Virus record (IMG/VR): IMGVR_UViG_3300020229_000001
Location: 30,386 to 94,385 of that record
Strand: one strand, 5' to 3'
DNA: 64,000 bases
From: a virus
Each line of letters opens with the position of its first letter. The stretch's first letter is position 1. The notes beneath the pieces are model-generated. The model saw nothing but the letters and a program-made list of their open reading frames with translations. It made no database searches and was not told the origin of the DNA. A program made the position numbers and the translations under genes. Of the stretch, positions 28,343-37,207 are shown one piece after another.

Positions 28343-28860
28343 ACAATTATGGTTTTTTTGAGGTCAGAAACTCGGTTTAGCCATCCGTTTTTGGCGTAGT
28401 TATATTCAGGCTTTGCCTTGCAAAGCGCAACGTAGAACTGTTCTTTCTTTTGGCAGTATGCTAATGCCACCTCTGTGGGCGTTTTGAGCGTGCAGGCCGT
28501 AATTGCAGCTCCAATGGTAGCAGGACCAATGATGCCGTCATCTTTGGCTCCTACGGTGCGTTGGAGCAGTAAAACACCTTGATGCACCCCGGAATTAACG
28601 CAGGCGTCAAAATATGCAAGCGACAATGGCCAAGGTAGCTTGTCGGCCTTGCAGTCGAGCCATTCCTGCCAGTAAATTGCGGTCGCCATCTCCTCGTTGA
28701 GGTTTTCCACGTCCACCCCCTTATGGCTACGGGCATCAATCCCGTATTTCGTGAGGCCACCCGGGTCCCGGGGGTCATGCTCACTGAGCACCTTGCCACG
28801 AGACATCACGTTCTCGTGTTCAAAGATGAACTTCATGGCATTTTTAAAATCATTTGTCAT
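28339..28860 (-). CDS. endolysin, GH108-type N-acetylmuramidase (173 aa)
   Basis: The start MTNDFKNAMKFIFEHEN at 28860 is chosen because it overlaps the upstream stop by four bases. The pattern FEHE...DPRDPGGLTKYGID near the N-terminus matches the GH108 signature (EGG...DPGGxTxxGI), with the Glu of FEHE as candidate catalytic acid. WPLSLAYFDACVNSGVHQG, then LLQRTVGAKDDGIIGPATIG, match the C-terminal peptidoglycan-binding part of the family. Length is normal for the family. It cuts peptidoglycan at lysis. Confidence 0.85.
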   Translation of the reverse strand: MTNDFKNAMKFIFEHENVMSRGKVLSEHDPRDPGGLTKYGIDARSHKGVDVENLNEEMATAIYWQEWLDCKADKLPWPLSLAYFDACVNSGVHQGVLLLQRTVGAKDDGIIGPATIGAAITACTLKTPTEVALAYCQKKEQFYVALCKAKPEYNYAKNGWLNRVSDLKKTIIV

Positions 28861-29096
28861 TGTGCGCTCCTTCCAAGAACTTTTGCCCATAACTCTTTGC
28901 GGTCTCGCTCGCACTCAAGAATTGCTTCTTTAAGGTCGTTAATTTGATCGCCGAGAGCCTTCATATGCTGATTTCGCTCTTCGTTTAGCCTTGTGATTAA
29001 CCCTTTATTCATTTGCTGGATAAAGCCAATCGCGACGCAGGCCATTAAAAACGGAAGCCCTTGGTTTTTTGACGCTTCTATGAGTAATTCGTTCAT
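28857..29096 (-). CDS. small membrane plus coiled-coil protein, BhlA/UviB-like (79 aa)
   Basis: The N-terminal transmembrane segment (GLPFLMACVAIGFIQQM) is followed by a long charged coiled coil (LNEERNQHMKALGDQINDLK). This layout is that of BhlA/UviB holin-like proteins. It precedes the muramidase and is coupled to it by a four-base overlap, so a role in lysis is likely. Confidence 0.6.
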   Translation of the reverse strand: MNELLIEASKNQGLPFLMACVAIGFIQQMNKGLITRLNEERNQHMKALGDQINDLKEAILECERDRKELWAKVLGRSAQ

Positions 29097-29098
29097 AA

Positions 29099-32000
29099 TT
29101 AATACGTTCCGAATGATGCTGCTGTTAAAATTGCGTCTCTGTTGGCTATAGTAAACGAAGTGGCAGTTGCTGCTGCGTTTGTTGGGTTAGCTCCAACAGT
29201 AAACGTCGTGAGGCTGTTGATTGCAGTCACATACAATTGTGCCGCCCCAGTGATCCCAGACGCAATTGCCGCCCCGACAACGAGGCCAGACGTTGTCCCA
29301 GTTGTTAGCGTAATAAGCGCACTTCCCGTTGTCCAAGTGCCAGCCAATGAGACAAGTGCCGTCAGGTATTCAGTGTTTCCATCCCATTCTACGGAATGCA
29401 CTACTGGCGTTGTTTGAACTACCCCAGCTTGAAACTTTGTTGGGGCACTCGTAAGCGTTCCTGCTGCAAAATTTTGCGTTGAACTTGCGGTAAAAGTATT
29501 ACTTGCTAAAACTGCGTTAGTGTTTCCCCTTGAAGCAACAAGGCTAACGGTTAACGAGTCAACGCCAATTTGCGTTCCAGTTGCGCCTGCCACTAAACTC
29601 ACTGTCAAAATAGCCCCTTGGTTGCCTGTACCAGAGGTAATTGTGACTAAAAGAGGCGCAGTTATATTTCCTGTAAACCAGCTTGGACGAACAAGAGAAA
29701 CTCCAGTGCCAATGCTACTTACAACCCAAGGACCACTTTGCGCCAACGCCGTTTGACTCAAAAAAACAGTATCTCCAGTTGCAAGGGTTTTACCATCAAC
29801 TGTCAAAAGAGATGCCGTAACAAGCGTTGTAGGCGTTGAGTTGTAAAGTATTAGAGCCCCAGATCCAGTTGCCCCAGCACCACTGCTCATCGTGATCTGC
29901 GTCGCGCTATCAACTGTTTTAATAACGCCCGCAGCCACCCCCAAATTGATGCTCATCCCAACAACCGGAGTTATTGAGGAGGTTGCAAAAGTAATAACAC
30001 CAGAGTTTTGAGTCCAACTTGCTCCTGCAATCGTTCCGGCAGTTGCGGGAATTACGTTTGACGTTTGCCTGACTGTAACTAATTGCGGCCCTCCAACAAC
30101 GGCCCTTGCGTCTCCTGCGGTTGTAGAAGCAGTCCCACCATTTGCAATCGAAACAGGCGTTGCAATTGCTGGACCTGTAGCTCCAGTGGCTCCTAGCGTG
30201 CCAATTCCTGTGGCCCCGGTAGCTCCGACAGACCCAATCCCGGTTGCTCCAGTCGCTCCAATACTTCCAATACCCGTAGCTCCCGTAGCCCCAGCGGACC
30301 CAATGCCCGTGGCCCCCGTGGCCCCGATTGTGCCGATCCCTGTGGCCCCAGTCGCGCCAATGCTTCCAATTCCCGTTGCGCCCGTCGCGCCTTGCGTTCC
30401 AATTCCCGTGGCTCCTTGAATACCAATGCCCGTAGCTCCCGTTGACCCCTGTGTGCCAACGCCTGTGGCTCCTTGGAACCCTGTAGCGCCCAACCCTGTA
30501 GCACCTTGAAGTCCTTGCGTTCCGACTCCTGTGCTTCCCTGAGTTCCGACCCCCGTGCTCCCCTGAAAGCCCGTCGCACCAAGCCCGGTTGCCCCTTGCA
30601 AACCTTGAGTTCCAAGCCCGGTTGCTCCTTGCAATCCCTGAGTGCCGACGCCAGTAGAACCCTGATAACCAGTGGCCCCCAATCCAGTTGCTCCTTGTAA
30701 ACCTTGAGTTCCAAGACCCGTCGCCCCTTGTAAGCCTTGAGTTCCAAGACCCGTCGCCCCCGTCGCCCCAATGGCTCCGATGCCAGTAGCCCCAGTAGAT
30801 CCAATATTTCCAATCCCGGTTGCTCCTTGCGTCCCGATGCCTGTAGCCCCCGTGGACCCCTGAGTTCCGATCCCGGTTGCGCCCTGATAACCAGTTGCGC
30901 CCTGCCCGGTTGCGCCCTGTACCCCGGTAGACCCAATGCCAGTCGCCCCTTGTAGTCCTTGTGATCCTATGCCTGTGCTGCCTTGATAACCAGTTGCGCC
31001 AACGCCAGTTGCACCTTGGGACCCAATTCCTGTCGCTCCCTGATACCCAGTGCTTCCTTGATAACCCGTTGATCCAATTCCAGTTGCGCCTTGATAGCCC
31101 GTGCTTCCCTGTAATCCAGACGTAACAATAGCCCAAATCAACTGATGGTTATTGGCAAAATTCGTTGTACCGCTGCCGCCAGAAGTTTGAAGCGTTACAG
31201 GAATTACAATGTAAGAATTGTCGCCAATTGTGGGAGTGCCATTAATTTTCCAACTTTGATAATTATCGGAATTGTTTTGATCTTGAATAACAAACGTGTC
31301 CCCATTTTTATAAAGCGGGAAAAATACATCAATGTCATTTCCATTGCCGTCAATGTGCGAGAATGCAATATTTGCGGAAAGTCGCTGTGTAGCGTTGTCC
31401 CATAAAATGTGCCCATTGGTAATTGGCCCAGTAGGAGGCAGAACTTGAGTAGACGTGTCCGCTTGGTAATTAAAGAATGAGGCCGACTGCCCGTTTGCCC
31501 CCGTCAACCCGGTCGCGCCCTGATACCCGGTACTCCCAATCCCAGTCGCCCCTTGATTTCCTACACCAGTGCTGCCCTGATACCCGGTGCTGCCCTGATC
31601 CCCGGTTGATCCGATTCCAGTAGCCCCTTGATATCCAGTTGAGCCAATCCCAGTGCTACCTTGATACCCGGTCGAGCCGATGCCAGTTGCCCCCTGTAAC
31701 CCTTGAGATCCAATCCCGGTGCTGCCCTGATAACCAGTGGCTCCGATGCCCGTAGCTCCCGTGTCTCCTTGAGTTCCGACCCCGGTTGCGCCCTGCGTTC
31801 CAACGCCCGTACTGCCTTGCAATCCAGTTGCGCCGACGCCTGTAGCCCCTTGAATTCCAACGCCAGTACTGCCCTGCAATCCCTGAGTGCCAACGCCAGT
31901 GGCCCCTTGGAACCCCGTTGCGCCCAACCCCGTTGCGCCCTGAGATCCCTGCGTGCCGATGCCAGTCGCACCCTGCAAGCCCTGAGTGCCGATTCCAGTA

Positions 32001-33016
32001 GAACCCTGAAATCCCGTCGCACCAAGACCAGTTGCGCCCTGAATGCCCTGAGTTCCAACCCCCGTTGCCCCCTGCAAGCCAACTCCTGTTGCCCCTTGCG
32101 TGCCGATACCCGTGGCTCCGACGATTCCGATGCCTGTCGCGCCCTGCAATCCAATCCCGGTGCTGCCCTGATAACCCGTGGCTCCGACGCCCGTGGCTCC
32201 CGTGTCTCCTTGAGCGCCTTGCGTGCCGACTCCTGTGCTACCCTGATACCCGGTCGAGCCGATGCCCGTGGCTCCCGTGTCTCCTTGAGCGCCAATCCCA
32301 GTGCTACCTTGATAACCCGTGGCTCCGACGCCTGTAGCTCCTTGAACCCCTTGCGTGCCGACTCCTGTGCTCCCTTGAGTTCCAACCCCCGTGCTCCCCT
32401 GAAAGCCCGTCGCACCAACCCCGGTAGCGCCTTGCAAGCCCGTGCTGCCTTGATTTCCAACTCCTGTTGCCCCCTGAAGACCAACACCAGTGCTGCCTTG
32501 ATAACCCGTGGCTCCGACAGTTCCGATGCCTGTCGCGCCCTGCAATCCGATGCCTGTGCTGCCTTGATATCCAGTTGCCCCGGCCAAACCAGCCCCTGTT
32601 GAACCTTGAGTTCCAACCCCGGTTGCCCCCTGCGTGCCGATACCCGTACTGCCCTGATAGCCCGTGGCTCCAACGGTTCCGATGCCCGTGCTGCCTTGAG
32701 TTCCAACCCCGGTTGCCCCTTGGAAGCCAACACCAGTGCTGCCCTGATAGCCTGTAGCCCCGAACCCCGTAGCCCCAACCAATCCAGCTCCTGTTGAACC
32801 CTGATACCCGGTCGCCCCCTGATACCCGGTCGCGCCGATACCGCTGCCGCCACCCCCGCCATGAGTAGCAATGTATTCCAGCAACGACAGGACGTATTGC
32901 CTGTAAACCGCTGTAGACAAATTGCTGTGAATGCCCACAATTCCAGATGCTCCGGCAATCTGCTGGAGCAAAGTGAGTGCGTATTGCTGAAAAACTGCGG
33001 TAGACAAATTAGACAT
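29099..33016 (-). CDS. long collagen-like tail fibre protein (1305 aa)
   Basis: The N-terminus contains a duplicated helix: [20 protein letters not shown] then [20 protein letters not shown], followed by GGGGGSG. Two very long Gly-X-Y blocks (units such as [12 protein letters not shown]) flank a non-collagenous beta domain of about 130 residues ([20 protein letters not shown] to [14 protein letters not shown]). After the second block comes a beta-rich C-terminal third with [11 protein letters not shown] and the ending LTAASFGTY, shared in part with the shorter collagen-like protein. It probably forms a long trimeric fibre with an internal knob. The gene starts right after the capsid gene and its hairpin. 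Confidence 0.8.
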   Translation of the reverse strand: MSNLSTAVFQQYALTLLQQIAGASGIVGIHSNLSTAVYRQYVLSLLEYIATHGGGGGSGIGATGYQGATGYQGSTGAGLVGATGFGATGYQGSTGVGFQGATGVGTQGSTGIGTVGATGYQGSTGIGTQGATGVGTQGSTGAGLAGATGYQGSTGIGLQGATGIGTVGATGYQGSTGVGLQGATGVGNQGSTGLQGATGVGATGFQGSTGVGTQGSTGVGTQGVQGATGVGATGYQGSTGIGAQGDTGATGIGSTGYQGSTGVGTQGAQGDTGATGVGATGYQGSTGIGLQGATGIGIVGATGIGTQGATGVGLQGATGVGTQGIQGATGLGATGFQGSTGIGTQGLQGATGIGTQGSQGATGLGATGFQGATGVGTQGLQGSTGVGIQGATGVGATGLQGSTGVGTQGATGVGTQGDTGATGIGATGYQGSTGIGSQGLQGATGIGSTGYQGSTGIGSTGYQGATGIGSTGDQGSTGYQGSTGVGNQGATGIGSTGYQGATGLTGANGQSASFFNYQADTSTQVLPPTGPITNGHILWDNATQRLSANIAFSHIDGNGNDIDVFFPLYKNGDTFVIQDQNNSDNYQSWKINGTPTIGDNSYIVIPVTLQTSGGSGTTNFANNHQLIWAIVTSGLQGSTGYQGATGIGSTGYQGSTGYQGATGIGSQGATGVGATGYQGSTGIGSQGLQGATGIGSTGVQGATGQGATGYQGATGIGTQGSTGATGIGTQGATGIGNIGSTGATGIGAIGATGATGLGTQGLQGATGLGTQGLQGATGLGATGYQGSTGVGTQGLQGATGLGTQGLQGATGLGATGFQGSTGVGTQGSTGVGTQGLQGATGLGATGFQGATGVGTQGSTGATGIGIQGATGIGTQGATGATGIGSIGATGATGIGTIGATGATGIGSAGATGATGIGSIGATGATGIGSVGATGATGIGTLGATGATGPAIATPVSIANGGTASTTAGDARAVVGGPQLVTVRQTSNVIPATAGTIAGASWTQNSGVITFATSSITPVVGMSINLGVAAGVIKTVDSATQITMSSGAGATGSGALILYNSTPTTLVTASLLTVDGKTLATGDTVFLSQTALAQSGPWVVSSIGTGVSLVRPSWFTGNITAPLLVTITSGTGNQGAILTVSLVAGATGTQIGVDSLTVSLVASRGNTNAVLASNTFTASSTQNFAAGTLTSAPTKFQAGVVQTTPVVHSVEWDGNTEYLTALVSLAGTWTTGSALITLTTGTTSGLVVGAAIASGITGAAQLYVTAINSLTTFTVGANPTNAAATATSFTIANRDAILTAASFGTY

Positions 33017-33039
33017 AACCTTGCGTAAGCTAATCAGAA

Positions 33040-33064
33040 GGGGCTGGCAATCTAACCAACCCCC
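33040..33064 (-). terminator. hairpin downstream of the major capsid gene
   Basis: Read on the minus strand, ggggttgg pairs with ccagcccc (one G-U) around an 8-nt loop about 20 nt after the capsid stop. It is followed by ttctgatt rather than a strong U-run. It may attenuate transcription so that capsid mRNA exceeds that of the fibre genes. Confidence 0.5.
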
Positions 33065-33086
33065 TCTTCATTAACTCACGTTAAGA

Positions 33087-34301
33087 TTAAAGCCCAGTTG
33101 CTGCTGTGCTGCAAGGCAACGGCTGACCGTCAAACGGGCAACGCTTGTACAGAATTGGCATGACATTTTGCGGACGAATTGGCTGAATTGCACGGCTGAT
33201 TTGGTAGATGTGCTGACCAAAGTCGCCGTACAAGTTACAGTCATTGTCGCGGAAGTAAGTCCATTCCAGTTCGCCCATTGCAAGCTGCGGGGCAAATTTA
33301 AACGTGCCTTCTCCAGCGTAATTTTCTGGAACCAAACGCTTGAATGCGTCTCCTGCAACAACAAAGCCTACTTCGTAAGGAGCAGAGACCCAATCAGGGT
33401 TCCGGCGCTGGGCAAACCCGTTCGTGACAGCAGTGCTGATGATAGGATTTACAAGCACCAGATTGCCGTTGGAATCAAACCCCGTGGATCGAAGCGGTTG
33501 CTGGTCAATCCCGAACGCAAAGCCACGATAGCCTTGGAACTGGTATCCAGAAATCGAGTCTTCACCGAGTTTGAAGCTGCCAGCGGTTAGGTAGAGCAAG
33601 TCTTCCTTCACGTCAGCGTCGTTGCGAATGTTTTCAATCGCATCGGCAGAGAGCATTACTTGGAAAAACTCACCTTCCTTAGCTGCAAACGGTTCTGCGA
33701 GCATTTCTTCACGCAGGAACGTGCCAGCCCGGTACAACGTCTTGAAGTTCAGCGGACCGTCAGGAAGGGTCTGCGCGAACTTCGTGTTGATGTTCTGCAT
33801 GTCGCCCGTCAAATTGCTCGTGAACGACGCAGTGGTATTCACGACATACTTGACCCCGGACTGGATGAGGTACTGGTAACGGATGTCGGCGTTGATGATC
33901 TGAAGAATGGTCTTCTCCAAGCTGACCTGCGCCTGCAAGTACGAACCCTTGAACGCCGTCCGGGCCTGCTTAACACAGACGCGAGGGCCAGCGCCACGAA
34001 GCGTCTGGAGGCTGAACTGGTACTCCGTAGAACCCACTTGGTCGGGAGTAGCGCCGACGCCGCAAAGCGTGGTGTCCTCGACAAACGTGGGGCTTGCCAA
34101 AGAAGCAGCCGGGACGGCCATTTCTTCGACTACGGAACGCACAACATCAGAGACGTTAGGAAGAGTTCCCCCGTCTATGCTGTTTATGTATGGTGACTTA
34201 CGAGCCAAGACCTTTGCGATCTGGCCGATGATCCTGTTAACATCCTTGGATGCAAAGTTTTGGATCGTTGCGAGTGGGATACAATTGTTTGTGTCTGCCA
34301 T
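33087..34301 (-). CDS. major capsid protein (404 aa)
   Basis: The call rests on length, composition and position: about 400 residues, alpha/beta mix, no low complexity, after portal and scaffold genes, with its own leader region and a hairpin behind it. The sequence begins MADTNNCIPLATIQNFASKD and contains FREDN-like segments late (LAMGELEWTYFRDNDCNLYG, GQHIYQISRAIQPIRPQNVM) as seen in podovirus and other HK97-fold capsids. No fold motif is decisive by eye. The two glycosyltransferase genes upstream make glycosylation of the capsid a possibility. Confidence 0.75.
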   Translation of the reverse strand: MADTNNCIPLATIQNFASKDVNRIIGQIAKVLARKSPYINSIDGGTLPNVSDVVRSVVEEMAVPAASLASPTFVEDTTLCGVGATPDQVGSTEYQFSLQTLRGAGPRVCVKQARTAFKGSYLQAQVSLEKTILQIINADIRYQYLIQSGVKYVVNTTASFTSNLTGDMQNINTKFAQTLPDGPLNFKTLYRAGTFLREEMLAEPFAAKEGEFFQVMLSADAIENIRNDADVKEDLLYLTAGSFKLGEDSISGYQFQGYRGFAFGIDQQPLRSTGFDSNGNLVLVNPIISTAVTNGFAQRRNPDWVSAPYEVGFVVAGDAFKRLVPENYAGEGTFKFAPQLAMGELEWTYFRDNDCNLYGDFGQHIYQISRAIQPIRPQNVMPILYKRCPFDGQPLPCSTAATGL

Positions 34302-34362
34302 AACAGTAGGTATTTAAGGTTTTTATCTAGGGTTGGTTTGGTTGGTTTGGTTTTGAGTTGTG

Positions 34363-35346
34363 TTAGTTTGTGAAGACACGGAACCCAAAGCCTGCTTCTT
34401 GACGAGCCGGGTCGGAATAGCTGCGGATCATCGTGCGCTGCGAATTTGCGTCTTGTAACCAACAGCCGCCACGGACTCGGCGACCGTAAATAGGAGCGGC
34501 GTCGTCAAAGCACCATTCGTTGACATTTCCGCCCATATCGTAGAGCGATAACTCATTTGGCGTTTTGCCACGCACTGCTTGAGCGCCTTGGCCATAGGTC
34601 AAGTTGTCTCGAGACCATGCAACAGCAGTTGACGTGTTTGACCCCGGATAGGTGTACGTTCCGCTGGAAACCCCGCCGAACGCCGCCCACTCCCATTCTT
34701 TTTCACCCGGGAGACGATAGCCAGTAGCGGCTGCGTCCACGGAAGGAACAACATCTCCGACGGTGTAAATCACCTTGGCCGTGAGTGTGCCTGTCGCCGT
34801 TGCCGTCCCGCTTACAACCGTCCTGTATGTGAACGCCGTTGGGCTAGTAACGGTGACGCTACGGACTAGGTTGTACCCAGCCGGGGTTGCGCCTGCGACC
34901 TGCACCCAGTTACCCGTGGAAAGCTTGTGCCCTAGTGGGACAATAGCGGTTGCAACAGTGCCTGTGCTCGTTAGTGACCCAACACTCAGGATGGTGGTGT
35001 AATAAACCGGGGTGAGTGTTCCTTGATTTAATGTAGCGGCATTGCACCATTTCAAGGCGTCGTACCAGTTTAGCGTTTCAACCGGGGCAGTGGCAGAATT
35101 GCCAGACCCGGAAAGCTGAAGGTCAAAGCCGTTGGCGTTAGCAAACGTCCGTTGAGCCTGAAACTCAGTCCAGTTCACTTCGGTTTCGCCAGCCTTAAAA
35201 GCAGTTACAGCCTGCCCCTTAAAATTAGTGGCGGCACTCATCGAACTAGTCCCGGTGACGGTGACCAGCGTATTCCAAACAGCTTCGCTCGTGGTAACGC
35301 CAAGAGCGGAGATTGCAACGATCAGAATTCCCTTTAGGAACTTCAT
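34363..35346 (-). CDS. secreted FGE/SUMF1-type C-type-lectin-fold protein (327 aa)
   Basis: The N-terminal signal peptide is MKFLKGILIVAISALGVTTSEA. The formylglycine-generating-enzyme fold is marked by TLNWYDALKWCN (about 91-102), GYRLPGEKEWEWAAFGG (209-225), LYDMGGNVNEWCFD (268-281), RRVRGGCW (289-296) and GFGFRVF (319-325). The fold is interrupted at about 108-200 by a Thr/Val-rich beta module (HKLSTGNWVQVAGATPAGYN) like those in phage tail proteins. The paired catalytic Cys of true FGE is not evident, so a binding (lectin-like) role is more likely than enzyme activity. It lies just upstream of the capsid gene. This fold is also the usual target of diversity-generating retroelements, but no reverse transcriptase is present here. 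Confidence 0.75.
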   Translation of the reverse strand: MKFLKGILIVAISALGVTTSEAVWNTLVTVTGTSSMSAATNFKGQAVTAFKAGETEVNWTEFQAQRTFANANGFDLQLSGSGNSATAPVETLNWYDALKWCNAATLNQGTLTPVYYTTILSVGSLTSTGTVATAIVPLGHKLSTGNWVQVAGATPAGYNLVRSVTVTSPTAFTYRTVVSGTATATGTLTAKVIYTVGDVVPSVDAAATGYRLPGEKEWEWAAFGGVSSGTYTYPGSNTSTAVAWSRDNLTYGQGAQAVRGKTPNELSLYDMGGNVNEWCFDDAAPIYGRRVRGGCWLQDANSQRTMIRSYSDPARQEAGFGFRVFTN

Positions 35347-35402
35347 AGGTGTGTTTTCTAGTGGTTGAGTTTGTTCTGCCTGAACAATAACCAGTTAGAA
35401 AA

Positions 35403-35522
35403 CTAGGCTACGTCCAAGCGTGCGGCTTCCTGTGCGGAAACGCAAAAGTCTTGTTTGTAGCCCCCGTCGTCTGGGCGGATGTTACGACCGTTTGCAGGTT
35501 TAGGTCCTGCAACCAGCTTCAT
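35403..35522 (-). CDS. very small protein (39 aa)
   Basis: ATG at 35522 and TAG at 35403 enclose MKLVAGPKPANGRNIRPDDG followed by a short helix ending RLDVA. Composition is normal for a coding sequence, and the frame sits between a promoter-like sequence and the lectin-fold gene. The function is unknown. It may instead be part of an untranslated leader. Confidence 0.4.
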   Translation of the reverse strand: MKLVAGPKPANGRNIRPDDGGYKQDFCVSAQEAARLDVA

Positions 35523-35546
35523 ACGGAGAAGCCATACCGTGACTTG

Positions 35547-35575
35547 CTTATACCTCGCCCAATACGCTTAAGCAA
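35547..35575 (-). promoter_or_regulatory. possible sigma70-type promoter before the lectin-fold/capsid genes
   Basis: On the minus strand TTGCTT and TATAAG are separated by 17 nt inside the only sizeable intergenic gap of the structural region (35347-35604). The -10 is good and the -35 weak. It would allow separate high expression of the capsid genes. Confidence 0.35.
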
Positions 35576-35604
35576 ACTATTTTTATAACAAGGTGAAAGA
35601 TATT

Positions 35605-36192
35605 TCAGCTCGCTTTTTGCATGCTAAACATTTCCTGCATTATTGCTGATCTCTTCTTGTCGCCGCTGCTTTTTATATGTGCCACTCGCTCAAGTAATAA
35701 ACCAAATCCCGGATCGCACCCAAGGATGTCTATTTCCGGACAAACAATTTCATTTTTGCTCAACTCTTCGGAAATAAATTTACGAATTGCGCCAAGGCAA
35801 TGATCCGGCGAGGCGTAAAATAAATACGCAGGACCTTCATTCAGCATAAGCGTGTTTGTTGTTTCGCTTTTTGCAATCTGCGGAGTCAAATCTAGATTAA
35901 GGACATCGTAATCGGACATCCAACCTCCTCCAGCGGCATGCAGGGCGCACCAACGAGTGAACCGAAATTGAAACCATGCAGCGCGGGCCACAAGCCCGTT
36001 GTTCTTATTAAGCTCTTGGGCCAATTTTTGCTGTAACTTATTGTACAATGGACTTCCCTGTGCGTGAGATCGGTTGAGCATCACGGGATTCCACCCGTTA
36101 GCCGTCCACGATGTCTTCCACCAGTTGGCGCAGGCAAATTCCTCGGGCTGATCTGCGGTCGGAATTGATTGATAAAATGCGTAAATATTCAT
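35605..36192 (-). CDS. DxD-type glycosyltransferase (GT32/TcdA-TcdB-like, 195 aa)
   Basis: The start MNIYAFYQSIPTADQPEEFA at 36192 overlaps the upstream TGA (TGATG). The pattern RWCALHAAGGGWMSDYDVLN matches glycosyltransferases with a DxD sugar-binding motif (R..aL...GG.y.D.D). WKTSWTANGWNPVML near the N-terminus is also typical of the family. Downstream, LFYASPDHCLGAIRKFISEE fits the usual acceptor region. It is coupled to another glycosyltransferase gene upstream. Confidence 0.7.
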   Translation of the reverse strand: MNIYAFYQSIPTADQPEEFACANWWKTSWTANGWNPVMLNRSHAQGSPLYNKLQQKLAQELNKNNGLVARAAWFQFRFTRWCALHAAGGGWMSDYDVLNLDLTPQIAKSETTNTLMLNEGPAYLFYASPDHCLGAIRKFISEELSKNEIVCPEIDILGCDPGFGLLLERVAHIKSSGDKKRSAIMQEMFSMQKAS

Positions 36193-37205
36193 CAGTACGT
36201 TTTGTAACCGAGGTGCTTTACAGGAATTCCAAGGTCGATATGGCATTGATGCCCCGCCTTTTTTGCTCGTCTGCAAAAAGCAACATCCTCACTGGCTCCC
36301 GTTGTTGGTAAAAAGTAATCGCCTTTCACTTCTGGTTGCGTGGCGGCAATGTCTTCAAACACTTTTCGGTGGATCATAATACAACCAGCGCCGATCCAGT
36401 CTACAGCAGCCACTTTGTCGGCAAACGCCCGGGCGTCAGCCACAAGCGACTGGTCGCTGCACATCAGCCGTGCGCCTTCCTGCCTGCCAAAGTAAGCGGC
36501 CCCGACAAGTTGCTTGCCCGCGCCCATAAGGCGGTGCAGAACGTGTCGCAGCAGCGGCTGATCCAGCATGCTGCGAGTTGACTCTACCCAGCTCTTGTAC
36601 CAAGCCGCTCGGCCAATACTCGGGATGATGTCGTGGTCCAACATGAACAGCCACTTGGCGTCTGTTTCAAGGAACTTTTGAGCAATCATATTTCGGGCAA
36701 CATGGATCTCTGTGTTAATCACGCAATCAAACCGAATGCGGTCTTTCCCAAAATCCAGCGCCATTGCCAAAAGCGCCATCGTCGTTACTGGGTTGCTTGT
36801 TCCATACCAAGGCAAACCAACAAATATATCCCGCCCGGCAAACTCGCAGCGGTACGAAGGCATTCCGTTTTGATCGTGGGACTCTGTGATTGGATTGGTG
36901 AACAATTCCTCTACGGTTTCTGGTCCTTGCGCAGAAACCGTAACGTCAGCAGGCTCTAGCTCCTTGATTTCTTCAAGAACGGCCTTGGGGCGTCGGCGCC
37001 TGCGCTCCTTACTTTCAATGGCAATGTCAATCAAATCGTCGCCTTCTATATCCCGTTGCGTAATTGGATCTTGGTCCGGATCAGGCATCCTTGCGGCAGG
37101 GCGACCACCCAACGTCTGCGGCGGGCGCACCGGGGTTGAAAACGGGTTAGCGGAATCTAGCGCCGAAAGAGTACGACGCTCCATTGGAGAGATTTTTTGC
37201 TCCAT
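36192..37205 (-). CDS. GT-A-fold glycosyltransferase with long N-terminal extension (337 aa)
   Basis: The first ~115 residues are charged and probably disordered (ESKERRRRRPKAVLEEIKEL). The catalytic part begins at RDIFVGLPWYG. KWLFMLDHDIIPS carries a DxD-like motif (DHD), VAAVDWIGAGCIMIHRKVFE is typical of GT2-like enzymes that read out a glycan template, and GASEDVAFCRRAKKAGHQCH holds the acidic ED base position. It lies between scaffold and capsid genes, an uncommon place, suggesting a role during head assembly or capsid decoration (inference). Confidence 0.7.
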   Translation of the reverse strand: MEQKISPMERRTLSALDSANPFSTPVRPPQTLGGRPAARMPDPDQDPITQRDIEGDDLIDIAIESKERRRRRPKAVLEEIKELEPADVTVSAQGPETVEELFTNPITESHDQNGMPSYRCEFAGRDIFVGLPWYGTSNPVTTMALLAMALDFGKDRIRFDCVINTEIHVARNMIAQKFLETDAKWLFMLDHDIIPSIGRAAWYKSWVESTRSMLDQPLLRHVLHRLMGAGKQLVGAAYFGRQEGARLMCSDQSLVADARAFADKVAAVDWIGAGCIMIHRKVFEDIAATQPEVKGDYFLPTTGASEDVAFCRRAKKAGHQCHIDLGIPVKHLGYKTY

Positions 37206-37207
37206 AA

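Noticed and set aside
26830-32850. CRISPR-like array from regularly spaced repeats
   Set aside because: The repeats are coding Gly-X-Y units in continuous frame, variable in length and without unique spacers.
29918-32960. Very long open frames on both strands across the collagen-like genes
   Set aside because: They follow from the repetitive Gly-X-Y coding DNA (few stop codons in any frame); only the minus-strand frame gives a sensible protein and fits gene spacing.
34363-35346. Diversity-generating retroelement target
   Set aside because: The lectin-like fold and GFRV ending fit, but no reverse transcriptase or template repeat is present in the window.
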